Positions 19,201-26,742 of a stretch of 64,000 bases of DNA are shown here, piece by piece. The stretch is from Oceanobacillus piezotolerans (GTDB taxonomy: Bacteria > Bacillota > Bacilli > Bacillales > Amphibacillaceae). Numbering within the stretch: the first letter of the stretch is position 1; every line of letters begins with the position of its first letter. The stretch is taken from the NCBI RefSeq assembly GCF_003665065.1, contig NZ_RCHR01000003.1, positions 124,001 through 188,000 on the forward strand, given 5' to 3'. The position numbers were made by a program, and so were the translations under genes. The notes beneath the pieces are model-generated. The model made no database searches, was not told where the DNA came from, and saw only the letters and a list, made by a program, of their open reading frames with translations.

Positions 19201-19497
19201 GCTTATCTGGAGCAACAAGGGATTTCTGTGGAGGATGTAGTTACAAACAAAACAGAAATTCTGGAAGGTTGGAAGAGTTCTGCACCAAATCTTGTTTTGA
19301 ATATTCCAAGTCAAGGGAGAGAAAAAGAAAAAATAGGTTTCTTTATCCGTGAATTAGCTGTTCGCTATGGAGTCCCATATTTTACAAGCATTGAAACATT
19401 GCAAGTAATGGTAGAATGCCAAAAAGAAAAACATGATAGTGAAGAGATATATTCTCTGCAAGAGTACCTGGGACATACTTCAGCTCTAGAGAAGTAA
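16273..19497 (+). CDS. carB: Carbamoyl-phosphate synthase large subunit, arginine-linked
   Basis: 1074 residues with the internally duplicated architecture: two synthetase halves, each opening with a phosphate-loop-like segment (VIGSGPIVIGQAAEFDYAG at about 11-29; VLGSGPIRIGQGVEFDYCS at about 559-577), two ATP-grasp domains, and a C-terminal MGS-like domain (about 930-1070). It makes carbamoyl phosphate for the ornithine transcarbamylase step. Last gene of the operon; in B. subtilis argF would follow, but here a terminator and a convergent gene come next. Confidence 0.94.
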   Translation: MSPHKSLEKVLVIGSGPIVIGQAAEFDYAGTQACLALKEEGIQVVLVNNNPATIMTDEQIADFVYMEPLTVESIEKIIAKEKPDGLIGTLGGQTGLNLTVKLFEEGIIDKYNVQLLGTSVDSIQKGEDREKFRQLMIEIGEPIAESKIVETVEEGLEFIKEIGFPIILRPAYTLGGEGGGFAYHEEEFVSLLDNGLKLSPIHQVLVEKSIKGWKEIEYEVMRDANDTCVIVCNMENMDPVGVHTGDSIVVAPSQTLSDVQYQLLRTSSLKVIRALNVVGGCNIQFALNPESNDYCIIEVNPRVSRSSALASKATGYPIARIAAKCAIGHSLDEIINPITGNTYASFEPALDYIVVKLPRFPFDKFTEADRTLGTQMKATGEVMAIDRTFEGALNKAVRSLETNVYSLNWPGMEARSHKELEELLTTANDLRLFAIAESLRRGWTVEQVIELTSIDYWFIRKLKRILECEEKLAQLSWPNITYDNIKEAKRFNISDERIAELLGTTAKKMRAYYKEVGITPVYKLVDTCAGEFEAETPYYYSTWHGEDEVQVIPTNNKILVLGSGPIRIGQGVEFDYCSVHAASAVKRLGYKAVVINNNPETVSTDYSVADSLYFEPLALEDVLAVIEKEHVSGVLVQFGGQTAINLANALKEEGINVLGTLPENIDQMEDREQFYEVLNELNIPHIAGHIVHGLHELSESAYELGFPVLIRPSYVIGGQSMFICNNEKELYHYVSRIQKDTNDRCWPLLIDQYLPGLECEVDVISDGTNIVIPGIFEHIEKAGVHSGDSISVFPPVSISDTVKAEMVEMAHKISKKVPIIGMMNIQFVYYQDTLYVLEVNPRSSRTVPVMSKVTGVPMIEWAVKTQLGTPLTEITNEFYLLQEPDYYTIKAPIFSASKLKGVDHVLGPEMKSTGEIIGIGYEKNEALEKVSSYVGMVGDVKRIFVSISDRLKPESVSIVKEFYETGAAITATAGTAAYLEQQGISVEDVVTNKTEILEGWKSSAPNLVLNIPSQGREKEKIGFFIRELAVRYGVPYFTSIETLQVMVECQKEKHDSEEIYSLQEYLGHTSALEK

Positions 19498-19500
19498 AGC

Positions 19501-19540
19501 AAAAAGCAGATTGAAATTTTTCTCAATCTGCTTTTTGTGT
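19501..19540 (+). terminator. Bidirectional terminator between carB and dat
   Basis: AAAAAGCAGATTGA (19501-19514) pairs perfectly with TCAATCTGCTTTTT (19523-19536); A-run on one side and T-run on the other serve both converging genes. The same 13-bp stem sequence recurs at 56011-56050. Confidence 0.9.
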
Positions 19541-19567
19541 ACTATTTTGAGTTGACAAGGCTGAGTA

Positions 19568-20434
19568 CTATATCGTTTGCTGTGCTTTTATATTAGCATC
19601 CACCTCATATGCTTCTTGAATTTGCTTGGTAATGCTTCCTGGCTTCCCATCTTTAATTTGGACTCTGTCAACAGAAATGATGGGGGTAACTTCTGATGTA
19701 CTGCTCGATAAGAAAAGTTCATCAGCCAAATGAATATCCTCAACCGAAAATGCATCTTCTACAAATGGAATTCCTAATTCATCAGCAAAGCGTTCAATTG
19801 CCATTCTTACACAGCCATGCAAAATTTGGTTTGTAGCAGGATGAGTATAAATCGAACCGTCTTTTACCATATATACATTGGAACTGCTGCACTCTGTTAC
19901 TATCCCGTTACGGTGCAAGATAGCCTCATAACTGTTCTTTTCATTTGCTTCTTGTTTGGCCATAACATTTGGCAGAAGGTTAAGACTTTTAATATAGCAA
20001 TTCTCCCAGCGAATGTCGCGATGTGTAATTGCACTAACTCCGTGTTCCAGTGTTTCCAGGTTTCTAGGCTGGTCTTGAATATAAGCATAAATATTAGGCA
20101 ATACGCCTTCTGGAAAAATATGATCCCTCGGTGCAGATCCTCTTGTTACTTGTAAATATAGCTTTCCATCTTTATTCATGTTATTTCTTTTTATTAATTG
20201 TAATAATAAGTTTCGAAGCTCAGATTGATCGTACGGCAGAGTGAGCTTTATTGCGTCAGCAGAACGGAATAAGCGCTCAATATGCTCATCAAAAAGATAA
20301 TAGTTCCCTTGATAAATGCGGATAACTTCATATATTCCGTCACCGAATTGCATGCCGCGCTCTTCATAAGGATATCTTAAGCTATCCTTATGCGTAAATT
20401 TAGATTGAGTCATGATTATTGGATAAACAGTCAT
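19568..20434 (-). CDS. dat: D-amino acid (D-alanine) aminotransferase
   Basis: 288 residues, class IV PLP aminotransferase. ERGMQFGDGIYEVIRIY (about 25-41) is the D-alanine aminotransferase signature; the PLP lysine is in CYIKSLNLLPNV at about 149. It interconverts D-alanine and 2-oxoglutarate with pyruvate and D-glutamate, supplying wall D-amino acids. The N-terminus has MTVYPIIMTQ instead of the more usual start but the ATG is well placed after GGGAAGGGGAAG. Monocistronic. A branched-chain (IlvE) role is less likely given the GDGIYEVIR motif. Confidence 0.88.
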   Translation of the reverse strand: MTVYPIIMTQSKFTHKDSLRYPYEERGMQFGDGIYEVIRIYQGNYYLFDEHIERLFRSADAIKLTLPYDQSELRNLLLQLIKRNNMNKDGKLYLQVTRGSAPRDHIFPEGVLPNIYAYIQDQPRNLETLEHGVSAITHRDIRWENCYIKSLNLLPNVMAKQEANEKNSYEAILHRNGIVTECSSSNVYMVKDGSIYTHPATNQILHGCVRMAIERFADELGIPFVEDAFSVEDIHLADELFLSSSTSEVTPIISVDRVQIKDGKPGSITKQIQEAYEVDANIKAQQTI

Positions 20435-20570
20435 CTTTCTTCCCCTTCCCTAAATTATATCTAGTTTAAAACCTTTTGATATGCTTGTAAATAGGGAATT
20501 TTCTAATCCCTTTATTGAAGTAGATGTAAAATTAATATAAAAAATTTGTATTTTTTTTGTAAAAACCCCC

Positions 20571-20599
20571 TTGCAAAGAAAATCAGAGATTGTTATAAT
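20571..20599 (+). promoter_or_regulatory. Sigma-A promoter of the tRNA-Gly gene
   Basis: TTGCAA (20571-20576), 17-bp spacer, TATAAT (20594-20599), about 36 bp before the mature tRNA 5' end. An A/T-rich tract upstream could be an UP element. Confidence 0.85.
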
Positions 20600-20635
20600 A
20601 GATTTCGTTAACAAATTTCGACTTATTTTTTATTT

Positions 20636-20709
20636 GCGGGTGTAGTTAAATGGTATAACCTCAGCCTTCCAAGCTGATGTCGTGGGTTCGATTCCCATCA
20701 CCCGCTCCA
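20636..20709 (+). tRNA. tRNA-Gly (anticodon TCC), CCA encoded
   Basis: 74 nt. Acceptor arms GCGGGTG and CACCCGC pair perfectly; anticodon loop CTTCCAA within the stem CAGC/GCTG reads TCC (Gly, GGA/GGG codons); T arm GTGGGTTCGATTCCCAT; encoded CCA at 20707-20709. A lone tRNA with its own promoter and terminator. Confidence 0.95.
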
Positions 20710-20721
20710 TACATATGTCTT

Positions 20722-20765
20722 AACGCAGTGTTTCGTACTTGGTCTACGAAGCGTTGCGTTTTTAA
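20722..20765 (+). terminator. Terminator downstream of tRNA-Gly
   Basis: AACGCAGTGTTTCGTA and TACGAAGCGTTGCGTT form an imperfect 16-bp stem over a short loop, followed by TTTTT. Confidence 0.75.
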
Positions 20766-20844
20766 TTTTCATCCCGATTATCTAGCGGTAAACTTCATTT
20801 TAAAGCTAGACTCACAGTATTTATCCTGCGCTTTTCCTCTTCAG

Positions 20845-20874
20845 TTGAACGACATTCCCTTTCCATTGTATGCT
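20845..20874 (+). promoter_or_regulatory. Candidate sigma-A promoter of the ABC-class ATPase gene
   Basis: TTGAAC (20845-20850), 18-bp spacer, TATGCT (20869-20874), 40 bp before the start codon, with the Shine-Dalgarno GAGGAGG in between. Confidence 0.5.
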
Positions 20875-20913
20875 AAAAAGAAACCACACTCTATTTGAGG
20901 AGGATATCTCAAA

Positions 20914-22617
20914 ATGAAAGAACTCTTAAAGCGATTAAAGGCAATTGATAATAAAGGTTATAAAGCATATAAAAGCATTCAAGGAACCTATTTCTTTTCT
21001 ACATTTACGCTTATGATAGATTATGTACAAGGAGATCCATTTGCAACACCTTCTAGGCTGCGAATTTCTATCCCAGATACGAAACGGATTGTTCAATCCC
21101 ATTGGTTGGAAACAAAACCAAGAAAAATTGCTGTCGAGGACGCTTTTGCAAGGATAATTGGAAAAGCAATTGAAGAGAGTCGCATCTCTATTAAAGGATC
21201 AGGAAAAAGCGGAATGGTGTTCTTTGATACACCCCACCAGGAGATTCTTGAAAGAACTGCAGTTCAAATTGAGAAACATCAAATTGTGGTTTGTCTTTCT
21301 GTTGGTCTTCCAGCGAATGGAAGGCGAATAAATGGTAGAGAGGCAGAGCAATTATTTTTGCAAGTTATCCCTCGGATCCTCAAAGAATCTGTTTTTAAAG
21401 TGAAGGATAAAGAATTAGAAGAAGCTATTATGCTAGCAGATCAACAAGCCATGATTCGTCAAGAAATGAGAAATAACAACTGGATTGCGTTTATTGCCAA
21501 TGGTTCTATTTTACCGAGAGAAAGTGGTGTCAGTGATCGCCCGTTAAAAGATGCGGTGCCATTCCAAAGTCCAGAGGAGAATGAAGTTTCTATATCGATT
21601 CCACATCAATCTGCACCATTAAAGGGCATGGCGATTAAGAAGGGGATCACCTTAATTGTTGGAGGAGGGTTCCATGGCAAGAGTACACTACTGCAAGCAA
21701 TAGAACGTGGAGCATATCCACATGTGGCAGGAGATGGCCGTGAATTCGTGTTAACAGATCCAGATGCAGTAAAAATTCGTGCGGAAGATGGAAGGAAAAT
21801 AACAGGGGTAAATATTTCACCATTTATTACTCATCTTCCACATCAAAAGGATACTCGCTTTTTCACAACACCCAATGCCAGTGGCAGCACTTCACAAGCA
21901 GCAAATGTAATGGAAGCTTTAGAGATTGGTGCAACGACATTGCTAATTGATGAGGACACGAGTGCAACGAACTTTATGATTCGGGATTATCGAATGCAGC
22001 AGTTAGTCGAGAAGGAAAAAGAACCGATTATGCCATTTATTAATAAGGTTGAACAACTTCGCGATCAATTGGATGTATCTACCATTCTGGTGATGGGTGG
22101 CTCAGGAGATTACTTTGATGTCGCAGATTCAGTTATTATGATGGATGAATACGTACCTAAGAATGTTACAAAAAGGGCGAAGAGCATTATGGGAAAATAT
22201 CCGTTAGAACGTGAGATGCTTGGAGACGACAATTTTGGGAAGGTGACCCACCGTTTGTTGAATCAGCATTCTTTACAGACACACAAAGGGAAGAAAAGTA
22301 AAACACAGGCTAAAGGGTTGAACACGATCCTCATGGGGAAAGTAGAAATTTCCTTCTCCTATACCGAACAATTAGTGGACACTTCTCAAACAAGAATGAT
22401 TGCAGAAATTATCCAGTATTTGGACCGTACTAGAGGGTTAACAAATAAAACAATTCATGATTTACTTAAGGAAATAGAAATCAAACTGGACAAAGAAGGA
22501 CTAGCATCCTTCACTCTTTATAAGGAACAGCATCCAGGAGATCTAGCACGTCCTAGAAAACATGAGATTGCGGCGGTGCTTAATCGGATGCGTACGTTAA
22601 GTGTAACGATACAGTGA
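20914..22617 (+). CDS. Predicted ATPase of the ABC class (COG3044)
   Basis: 567 residues, start ATG 20914 behind GAGGAGGATATCT. Unlike transporters, the P-loop is central: GGGFHGKST at 250-258. The run DGREFVLTDPDAVKIRAEDGR and the conserved block ISPFITHLPHQKD (about 300-312) are hallmarks of the ABC_ATPase (PF09818) family; a Walker-B-like LLIDEDTSATNF follows at about 346-357. No membrane segments, so it is a soluble ATPase. Role unknown; a nucleic acid-related job has been suggested for the family only from distant homology. Monocistronic between a tRNA and a structured repeat that starts in its stop codon. Confidence 0.85.
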   Translation: MKELLKRLKAIDNKGYKAYKSIQGTYFFSTFTLMIDYVQGDPFATPSRLRISIPDTKRIVQSHWLETKPRKIAVEDAFARIIGKAIEESRISIKGSGKSGMVFFDTPHQEILERTAVQIEKHQIVVCLSVGLPANGRRINGREAEQLFLQVIPRILKESVFKVKDKELEEAIMLADQQAMIRQEMRNNNWIAFIANGSILPRESGVSDRPLKDAVPFQSPEENEVSISIPHQSAPLKGMAIKKGITLIVGGGFHGKSTLLQAIERGAYPHVAGDGREFVLTDPDAVKIRAEDGRKITGVNISPFITHLPHQKDTRFFTTPNASGSTSQAANVMEALEIGATTLLIDEDTSATNFMIRDYRMQQLVEKEKEPIMPFINKVEQLRDQLDVSTILVMGGSGDYFDVADSVIMMDEYVPKNVTKRAKSIMGKYPLEREMLGDDNFGKVTHRLLNQHSLQTHKGKKSKTQAKGLNTILMGKVEISFSYTEQLVDTSQTRMIAEIIQYLDRTRGLTNKTIHDLLKEIEIKLDKEGLASFTLYKEQHPGDLARPRKHEIAAVLNRMRTLSVTIQ

Positions 22618-22781
22618 AACTAAATTCAGAGGGGATTTTTGATCTTCCCCACTGAGTGTCAGCACTAAATATAAGTAAAGTGAACGAATCGGGTGTTAAC
22701 TTACTATTGGGTCCCCACTTACAAATCTTATTGTATTGTCTTATTCTTGGAGTGAGGGTCCTGCAGCCCGGTTAACCAGCG
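22613..22781 (+). repeat. Dispersed structured repeat, family with GAACGAATCGGG core, copy 1
   Basis: Begins within the stop codon of the upstream gene (AGTGAAAC). It has a 5' hairpin (CAGAGGGG / CCCCACTG), the core GAACGAATCGGG, the island CTTATTGTATT, and ends with CAGCCCGGTTAACC. The same order of blocks occurs at 44271-44405 and, inverted, at 60256-60429. Confidence 0.7.
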
Positions 22782-22808
22782 ACAATTTAGAAAGTAGGAG
22801 TCTGGCCC

Positions 22809-23951
22809 ATGCGCACGGAGAGATTAAAGGAAGAAATCAAGCAATACGCAAAGGAAATCGGCATTGATAAGATTGGTTTTGCAACAGCAGATGTCTTTGG
22901 AGAATTGAGAGAGCGGTTGAGAAGACAGCAGGAACTAGGCTATCAATCGGGTTTTGAAAAAGGAACATTAGAAGAAAGAACAGAACCTCAACGTCTATTG
23001 CCAGAAGCACAGGCTATTATCTCAATCGCCCTTGCTTACCCAACAAGGATGAAAAATGCTCCAAAAAGTACCAAAGAGGAGCGACGCGGATTATTTGCAA
23101 GAGCATCCTGGGGTGTGGACTACCATCATGTCTTACGAGACCGTTTAGAAAAGCTTACTGCGTTTATCGAAGAACGCGTTCCTAACGCGGTTAATAAAAT
23201 TATGGTGGATACCGGTGAGCTATCTGATCGTGCCGTTGCCGAGCGTGCAGGAATTGGGTTTAGTGGAAAGAATACCTCCATCATTACAAAGGAATTTGGC
23301 TCATTTGTGTACTTAGGAGAGATGATGACTAATATCCCATTTATACCTGATGATCCAGTAGAGGATAGCTGTGGAGATTGCCGGAAATGCTTAGACGCTT
23401 GTCCTACAGGGGCGTTGATAGAGGGAGGCCAATTAAATGCACAGCGCTGTATCGCCTTCTTAACTCAAACAAAAGACTTTCTGCCGGATGAATTCCGTAC
23501 CAAAATCGGTAACCGTGTTTATGGCTGTGATACATGTCAACAAGTTTGTCCACGCAACAAGGGAGTTGACTTTCATTTACATCCAGAATTTGAGCCGGAG
23601 CATGATATTGCAAAACCGAAGCTAAAGCCGATGCTGCGAATTTCTAATCGTGAATTTAAGGAGAAATTTGGACATATCTCGGGTTCATGGCGTGGAAAAA
23701 AACCATTGCAACGAAACGCATTACTTGCACTTGGTCATTATAAGGATACAACCGCAATTGCAGAAATGATTGACGTAATGAATAATGACCCACGTCCAGT
23801 GATTCGGGGGACTGCGGCTTGGTCGCTAGGGAAGATAGGGACGAATGAGGCATTTAGAGCGATTGAAGCTGCGATGACGGCAGAAAAAGATGAAAGAGTT
23901 CTTTATGAAATGAAGAAAGGCTTGGCATTTGGAAACGAAACGGGGGCGTAA
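22809..23951 (+). CDS. queG: Epoxyqueuosine reductase
   Basis: 380 residues. Two [4Fe-4S] clusters are bound by C188, C191, C194, C198 (CGDCRKCLDACP) and C240, C243, C247 with C214 (CDTCQQVCP). VDTGELSDRA carries the catalytic Asp near 134. The C-terminal part (about 280-375) has HEAT-like repeats for tRNA binding. With cobalamin it reduces epoxyqueuosine to queuosine in tRNA, the last step of Q synthesis. B. subtilis has queG next to yhbB and trmL, the same neighbourhood as here. The next gene starts 2 bp after the stop. Confidence 0.95.
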   Translation: MRTERLKEEIKQYAKEIGIDKIGFATADVFGELRERLRRQQELGYQSGFEKGTLEERTEPQRLLPEAQAIISIALAYPTRMKNAPKSTKEERRGLFARASWGVDYHHVLRDRLEKLTAFIEERVPNAVNKIMVDTGELSDRAVAERAGIGFSGKNTSIITKEFGSFVYLGEMMTNIPFIPDDPVEDSCGDCRKCLDACPTGALIEGGQLNAQRCIAFLTQTKDFLPDEFRTKIGNRVYGCDTCQQVCPRNKGVDFHLHPEFEPEHDIAKPKLKPMLRISNREFKEKFGHISGSWRGKKPLQRNALLALGHYKDTTAIAEMIDVMNNDPRPVIRGTAAWSLGKIGTNEAFRAIEAAMTAEKDERVLYEMKKGLAFGNETGA

Positions 23952-23953
23952 GA

Positions 23954-24472
23954 ATGAAACTCTATTATGATGAAATCGATTCTCCGATTGGGCCATTAAC
24001 TTTAATCTCTAATGGAGATCAGCTTATTCGTATTGATTATGGGCCGATGCAAAACATGAATGAAAAGCGGCTTAAATGGTTTCTTAAACAATACAGTACA
24101 CCTGAATATGTTTATGACAAGGAATTATTCAAAGAAATAAGGGTCGAGATAGAAGAGTATTTTTTTGAAGGAAGAAAGACATTCTCTATCCCTCTACTGT
24201 TTCATGGAACTCCTTTTCAAAAAGAAGTTTGGCAAACGTTATTTGAGCATATTTCCTTTGGAGAGACGAAGACCTATAAAGAGATTGCAAGTCTCATTGG
24301 AAATCCGAAAGCAGTTCGTGCGGTGGGTGGAGCGATCAATCAAAATCCATTTTCTATTGTTGTCCCTTGTCATCGAGTCATTGGAGTAAACGGGAAATTA
24401 GTAGGCTACAATGGGGGGCTGGATAAAAAAGAATTCTTGCTGCAACACGAAGGAATTTTACTTAAATCATAA
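23954..24472 (+). CDS. ogt: Methylated-DNA--protein-cysteine S-methyltransferase
   Basis: 172 residues. The active-site motif PCHRVIG (Cys139) and the preceding recognition helix TYKEIASLIGNPKAVRAVG identify an O6-alkylguanine-DNA alkyltransferase that removes alkyl groups in a suicide reaction. There is no AraC/Ada regulatory domain, so this is the Ogt type. It is coupled to queG (2-bp gap); the pairing is genomic, no shared pathway is evident. Confidence 0.92.
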   Translation: MKLYYDEIDSPIGPLTLISNGDQLIRIDYGPMQNMNEKRLKWFLKQYSTPEYVYDKELFKEIRVEIEEYFFEGRKTFSIPLLFHGTPFQKEVWQTLFEHISFGETKTYKEIASLIGNPKAVRAVGGAINQNPFSIVVPCHRVIGVNGKLVGYNGGLDKKEFLLQHEGILLKS

Positions 24473-24533
24473 CGAAACACATTGGTTACCATATCCGTAT
24501 AATAAGATAAACATATCTCCTGGAGGGTTCGAT

Positions 24534-24818
24534 TTGAAAAAGTCTTTCCTATTAAGTGTTGGAGTGTCTGCTATCCTTGTTATTACTGCTTTTATTACCG
24601 GTGAGCTGGATTTGTTTCGTAATATTTTATTTGGTATCGGTCTCGTTTCTTTATTGATTAGTGGCTTGTTTTCGGGGACATTTTTAACTGGCGCTGAATT
24701 AAGGGCAAATTATCATTCGGAGTCCAAAGAGAGTCGGAACGAGCGCCATCAACTCATGGGCATAGCTGGTATCTTCGCTATTGTCCCCTTAGCAGCAGCT
24801 ATATGCTTCATTATATAA
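24534..24818 (+). CDS. DUF5316 small membrane protein
   Basis: 94 residues from TTG 24534, which follows CTGGAGGG; an in-frame start at 24411 would lie inside ogt and lacks a ribosome binding site. Three hydrophobic helices (about 4-20, 26-48, 73-93) with a polar segment NYHSESKESRNERH between the second and third. It matches the DUF5316 family of Bacillaceae. Function unknown. Confidence 0.75.
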   Translation: MKKSFLLSVGVSAILVITAFITGELDLFRNILFGIGLVSLLISGLFSGTFLTGAELRANYHSESKESRNERHQLMGIAGIFAIVPLAAAICFII

Positions 24819-24836
24819 AATTCAGTTTTGAGCTGA

Positions 24837-24876
24837 CTCCCCTCCCCATATACTTTTGGTGGAGGGGATTTTTTTG
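24837..24876 (+). terminator. Terminator hairpin whose 3' arm is the next gene's Shine-Dalgarno
   Basis: CTCCCCTCC (24837-24845) pairs with GGAGGGGA (24861-24868) across a loop with further CC/GG closure, and TTTTTTT follows. GGAGGGG is also the only ribosome binding site for the TTG start at 24874. Read-through from the upstream operon would therefore produce a transcript with a sequestered start. Confidence 0.7.
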
Positions 24877-25722
24877 AAAAAAATAAAGCAATGGTGGCTA
24901 AAAGAGTTTGAATCTACTAACTCACAGAACGATTGGTGGGAAAGGAAGAAACAGCTCTGGAAGGAAAGAGATGCAGAAATCGTAAAAGTAAAAGGAAAAG
25001 GAGAAATTTTTCAAACGCTTCAATTGGAGGGGAAAACGGAGTACCGATATCTACTGCATTTAACCTATCTTATCAAGCAGAATAAACATTTTCACATAGA
25101 GGAACAGGTGATTCCACACGAGTATCGTATGAAAAATGGAAAAGTAGTGGACCATAAAGAAACAAAGAGGAATGTAACCCTCGAAATTCAACCGTCCTTT
25201 ATAACAAAAGAGCGAGATAGTGTCCTTGAAGAAGAACGATTCTCCTATGATAGAAGAGCTGCAGTTCAATATGCGGAACGATGGTGGAATAGCTACAACC
25301 CAGCATACCGAATATTTGATGTGGATTGTACAAATTATATATCACAGTGTCTGCGAGCTGGTGGGGCGCCAATGCGTGGAGCACCTGTTAGAGAACGAGG
25401 GTGGTGGTATTCAGGTAGTAGTTGGAGCTATAGCTGGGCCGTTGCGCACTCTCTTAGATGGTATTTATCGGGTTCGAGGCAAGGGTTAAAAGGAAAAGAA
25501 TTATACTCTGCTGAGGACTTACTTCCGGGTGATATTATTTGTTATGATTTCCAAGGTGATGGAAGATGGGATCACAATACAATTGTTGTCACAAAGGATG
25601 CATATGGTATGCCACTTGTGAATGCACACACGGATAATAGCCGTCACCGCTATTGGTCGTACGAAGATTCTAGCGCATATACACCGGATATCCAATATAA
25701 ATTTTTCCGTATAGGAGAGTAG
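24874..25722 (+). CDS. Amidase_6 domain protein (YhbB-like)
   Basis: 282 residues from TTG 24874. No signal peptide. The C-terminal half (about 120-280) is a papain-like amidase domain: RRAAVQYAERWWN, then DCTNYISQCLRAGG with catalytic Cys at about 152, the WYSGSSWSYSWAVAHSLRWYL block and DHNTIVV with the His. The N-terminal part (about 25-115) is a charged helical/beta extension. This fits B. subtilis yhbB, which also lies between queG and trmL. Substrate unknown; an amidase acting on peptides or wall fragments is a family-based guess. Its start is embedded in a terminator hairpin. Confidence 0.78.
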   Translation: MKKIKQWWLKEFESTNSQNDWWERKKQLWKERDAEIVKVKGKGEIFQTLQLEGKTEYRYLLHLTYLIKQNKHFHIEEQVIPHEYRMKNGKVVDHKETKRNVTLEIQPSFITKERDSVLEEERFSYDRRAAVQYAERWWNSYNPAYRIFDVDCTNYISQCLRAGGAPMRGAPVRERGWWYSGSSWSYSWAVAHSLRWYLSGSRQGLKGKELYSAEDLLPGDIICYDFQGDGRWDHNTIVVTKDAYGMPLVNAHTDNSRHRYWSYEDSSAYTPDIQYKFFRIGE

Positions 25723-25730
25723 GAGTTCAA

Positions 25731-25872
25731 GTTCAAAAGGAGGATGAAAAGGACCGAGAAGTTCGAGGCGGCGAAGCTTTGAGCAACGGAACGTATGCAT
25801 TTGATACGTGAGTAGCGGAAAAGTAAGCCAACGAAGAAATTCGAAGTGTCCTTTTCACCGGACTTTTTGAAC
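25731..25872. repeat. Structured intergenic repeat with inverted ends
   Basis: 142 bp between the amidase gene and trmL. The ends are inverted repeats: GTTCAAAAGGAGGATGAAAA on the left and the complement of GTTCAAAAAGTCCGGTGAAAA on the right. Inside are ACGTAT..ATACGT and a pair of GAAGTTCGAG/ATTCGAAGT blocks. Higher G+C than its surroundings. I recall near-identical elements between genes of many Bacillaceae, but cannot verify here. Confidence 0.7.
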
Positions 25873-25926
25873 AACCTTAAAAGTGTTATAATGGATGTTG
25901 CATTAAATTGGTTAGGAGAATGAGAA

Positions 25927-26400
25927 GTGAGTTTACATGTTGTATTATATCAACCAGAGATTCCTGCAAATACAGGAAATATAGGAAGAACATGTTTAGC
26001 TACAGATACAACTTTACATTTAATTAGGCCGCTTGGTTTCTCTACGGATGATAAAATGGTACGTAGAGCTGGGCTCGATTATTGGGAAAATGTAGATGTT
26101 AAAGAATATGATTCCCTAGAGGAACTATACGAGAAATATCCTGGAGCTGAATTCTATTACATTGAGAACTTTGGTGCCAAGCATTATACAGACTATAAAT
26201 ATAGTGATACAACAAAGGATTATTTCTTTGTGTTTGGCAGGGAGACAGACGGTATTCCAAAAGGTTTGTTGATTGGCAAAGAAGATCGTTGCCTCCGAAT
26301 TCATATGAATGATAAGGTTCGCTCTTTAAATTTATCGAATACCGCTGCTATCATTATTTATGAAGTATTAAGACAGCAAGGATTTCCATCTTTAACATAA
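25927..26400 (+). CDS. trmL: tRNA (cytidine(34)-2'-O)-methyltransferase
   Basis: 157 residues, GTG start after TTAGGAG. A minimal SPOUT methyltransferase: VLYQPEIPANTGNIGRTC (about 5-22) is the substrate-side motif, and FGRETDGIP (about 101-109), RIHM and SLNLSNTAAIIIYE (about 128-141) form the trefoil-knot SAM site. It methylates the wobble ribose of tRNA-Leu. Known as cspR in B. subtilis. An extended -10 promoter (TGTTATAAT, 25884-25892) directly follows the repeat upstream. Confidence 0.93.
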   Translation: MSLHVVLYQPEIPANTGNIGRTCLATDTTLHLIRPLGFSTDDKMVRRAGLDYWENVDVKEYDSLEELYEKYPGAEFYYIENFGAKHYTDYKYSDTTKDYFFVFGRETDGIPKGLLIGKEDRCLRIHMNDKVRSLNLSNTAAIIIYEVLRQQGFPSLT

Positions 26401-26440
26401 AAAGCTTCGCCAATAAGTGATACGCTTAAGGGGCATTTAT

Positions 26441-26478
26441 ACACACGCTATTTTAAGTTGAAAATAACGTGTGTTTTT
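26441..26478 (+). terminator. Terminator of trmL
   Basis: ACACACGCTATTTT and AAAATAACGTGTGT form a stem with one mismatch and a 6-nt loop, followed by TTTTTT. Confidence 0.8.
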
Positions 26479-26507
26479 TATTTATTGGCTCCTGGTGTGA
26501 ATTAAAA

Positions 26508-26540
26508 AAAGGATTAGAGAATATAATTTCCTCTAATCCC
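26508..26540 (-). terminator. Terminator of the small minus-strand gene
   Basis: Read on the minus strand, GGATTAGAGG and TTCTCTAATCC pair closely and are followed by TTTTTTT. Confidence 0.75.
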
Positions 26541-26594
26541 TTGCTTGCTTGCATTTGTTCCGGGCTTGTCATAGTGCAGCATCAAGAAACACTA

Positions 26595-26696
26595 TTACTG
26601 ATTATCCTTTGGTGTTCCTGCCTTTGCATCATACCCCGCAGTAAACATGGAAACAAGAAAAGTAAGTGCTACCCCTAGTATTAAAGCTAATTTCAT
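26595..26696 (-). CDS. 33-residue membrane peptide, uncharacterised
   Basis: An ATG at 26694-26696 (minus strand) is preceded by AAAGGAGG at ideal spacing and opens 33 codons beginning MKLALILGVALTFLVSM, a single hydrophobic helix, followed by a short hydrophilic tail with GYDAKAGTPKDNQ. It has its own candidate promoter (TTGGAA-18-TATACT) overlapped by a cre-like site, and its own terminator. The N-terminus could also be a signal peptide, but the remaining 12 residues would be very short. Not a family I recognise. Confidence 0.6.
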   Translation of the reverse strand: MKLALILGVALTFLVSMFTAGYDAKAGTPKDNQ

Positions 26697-26742
26697 ATGT
26701 ACTTCCTCCTTTGTTTAAGGCATGCCAATTTGTGTTAAATAT

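Noticed and set aside
20677..20898. A 73-codon frame running out of the tRNA-Gly gene
   Set aside because: It starts inside the tRNA and crosses the tRNA terminator, with no ribosome binding site.
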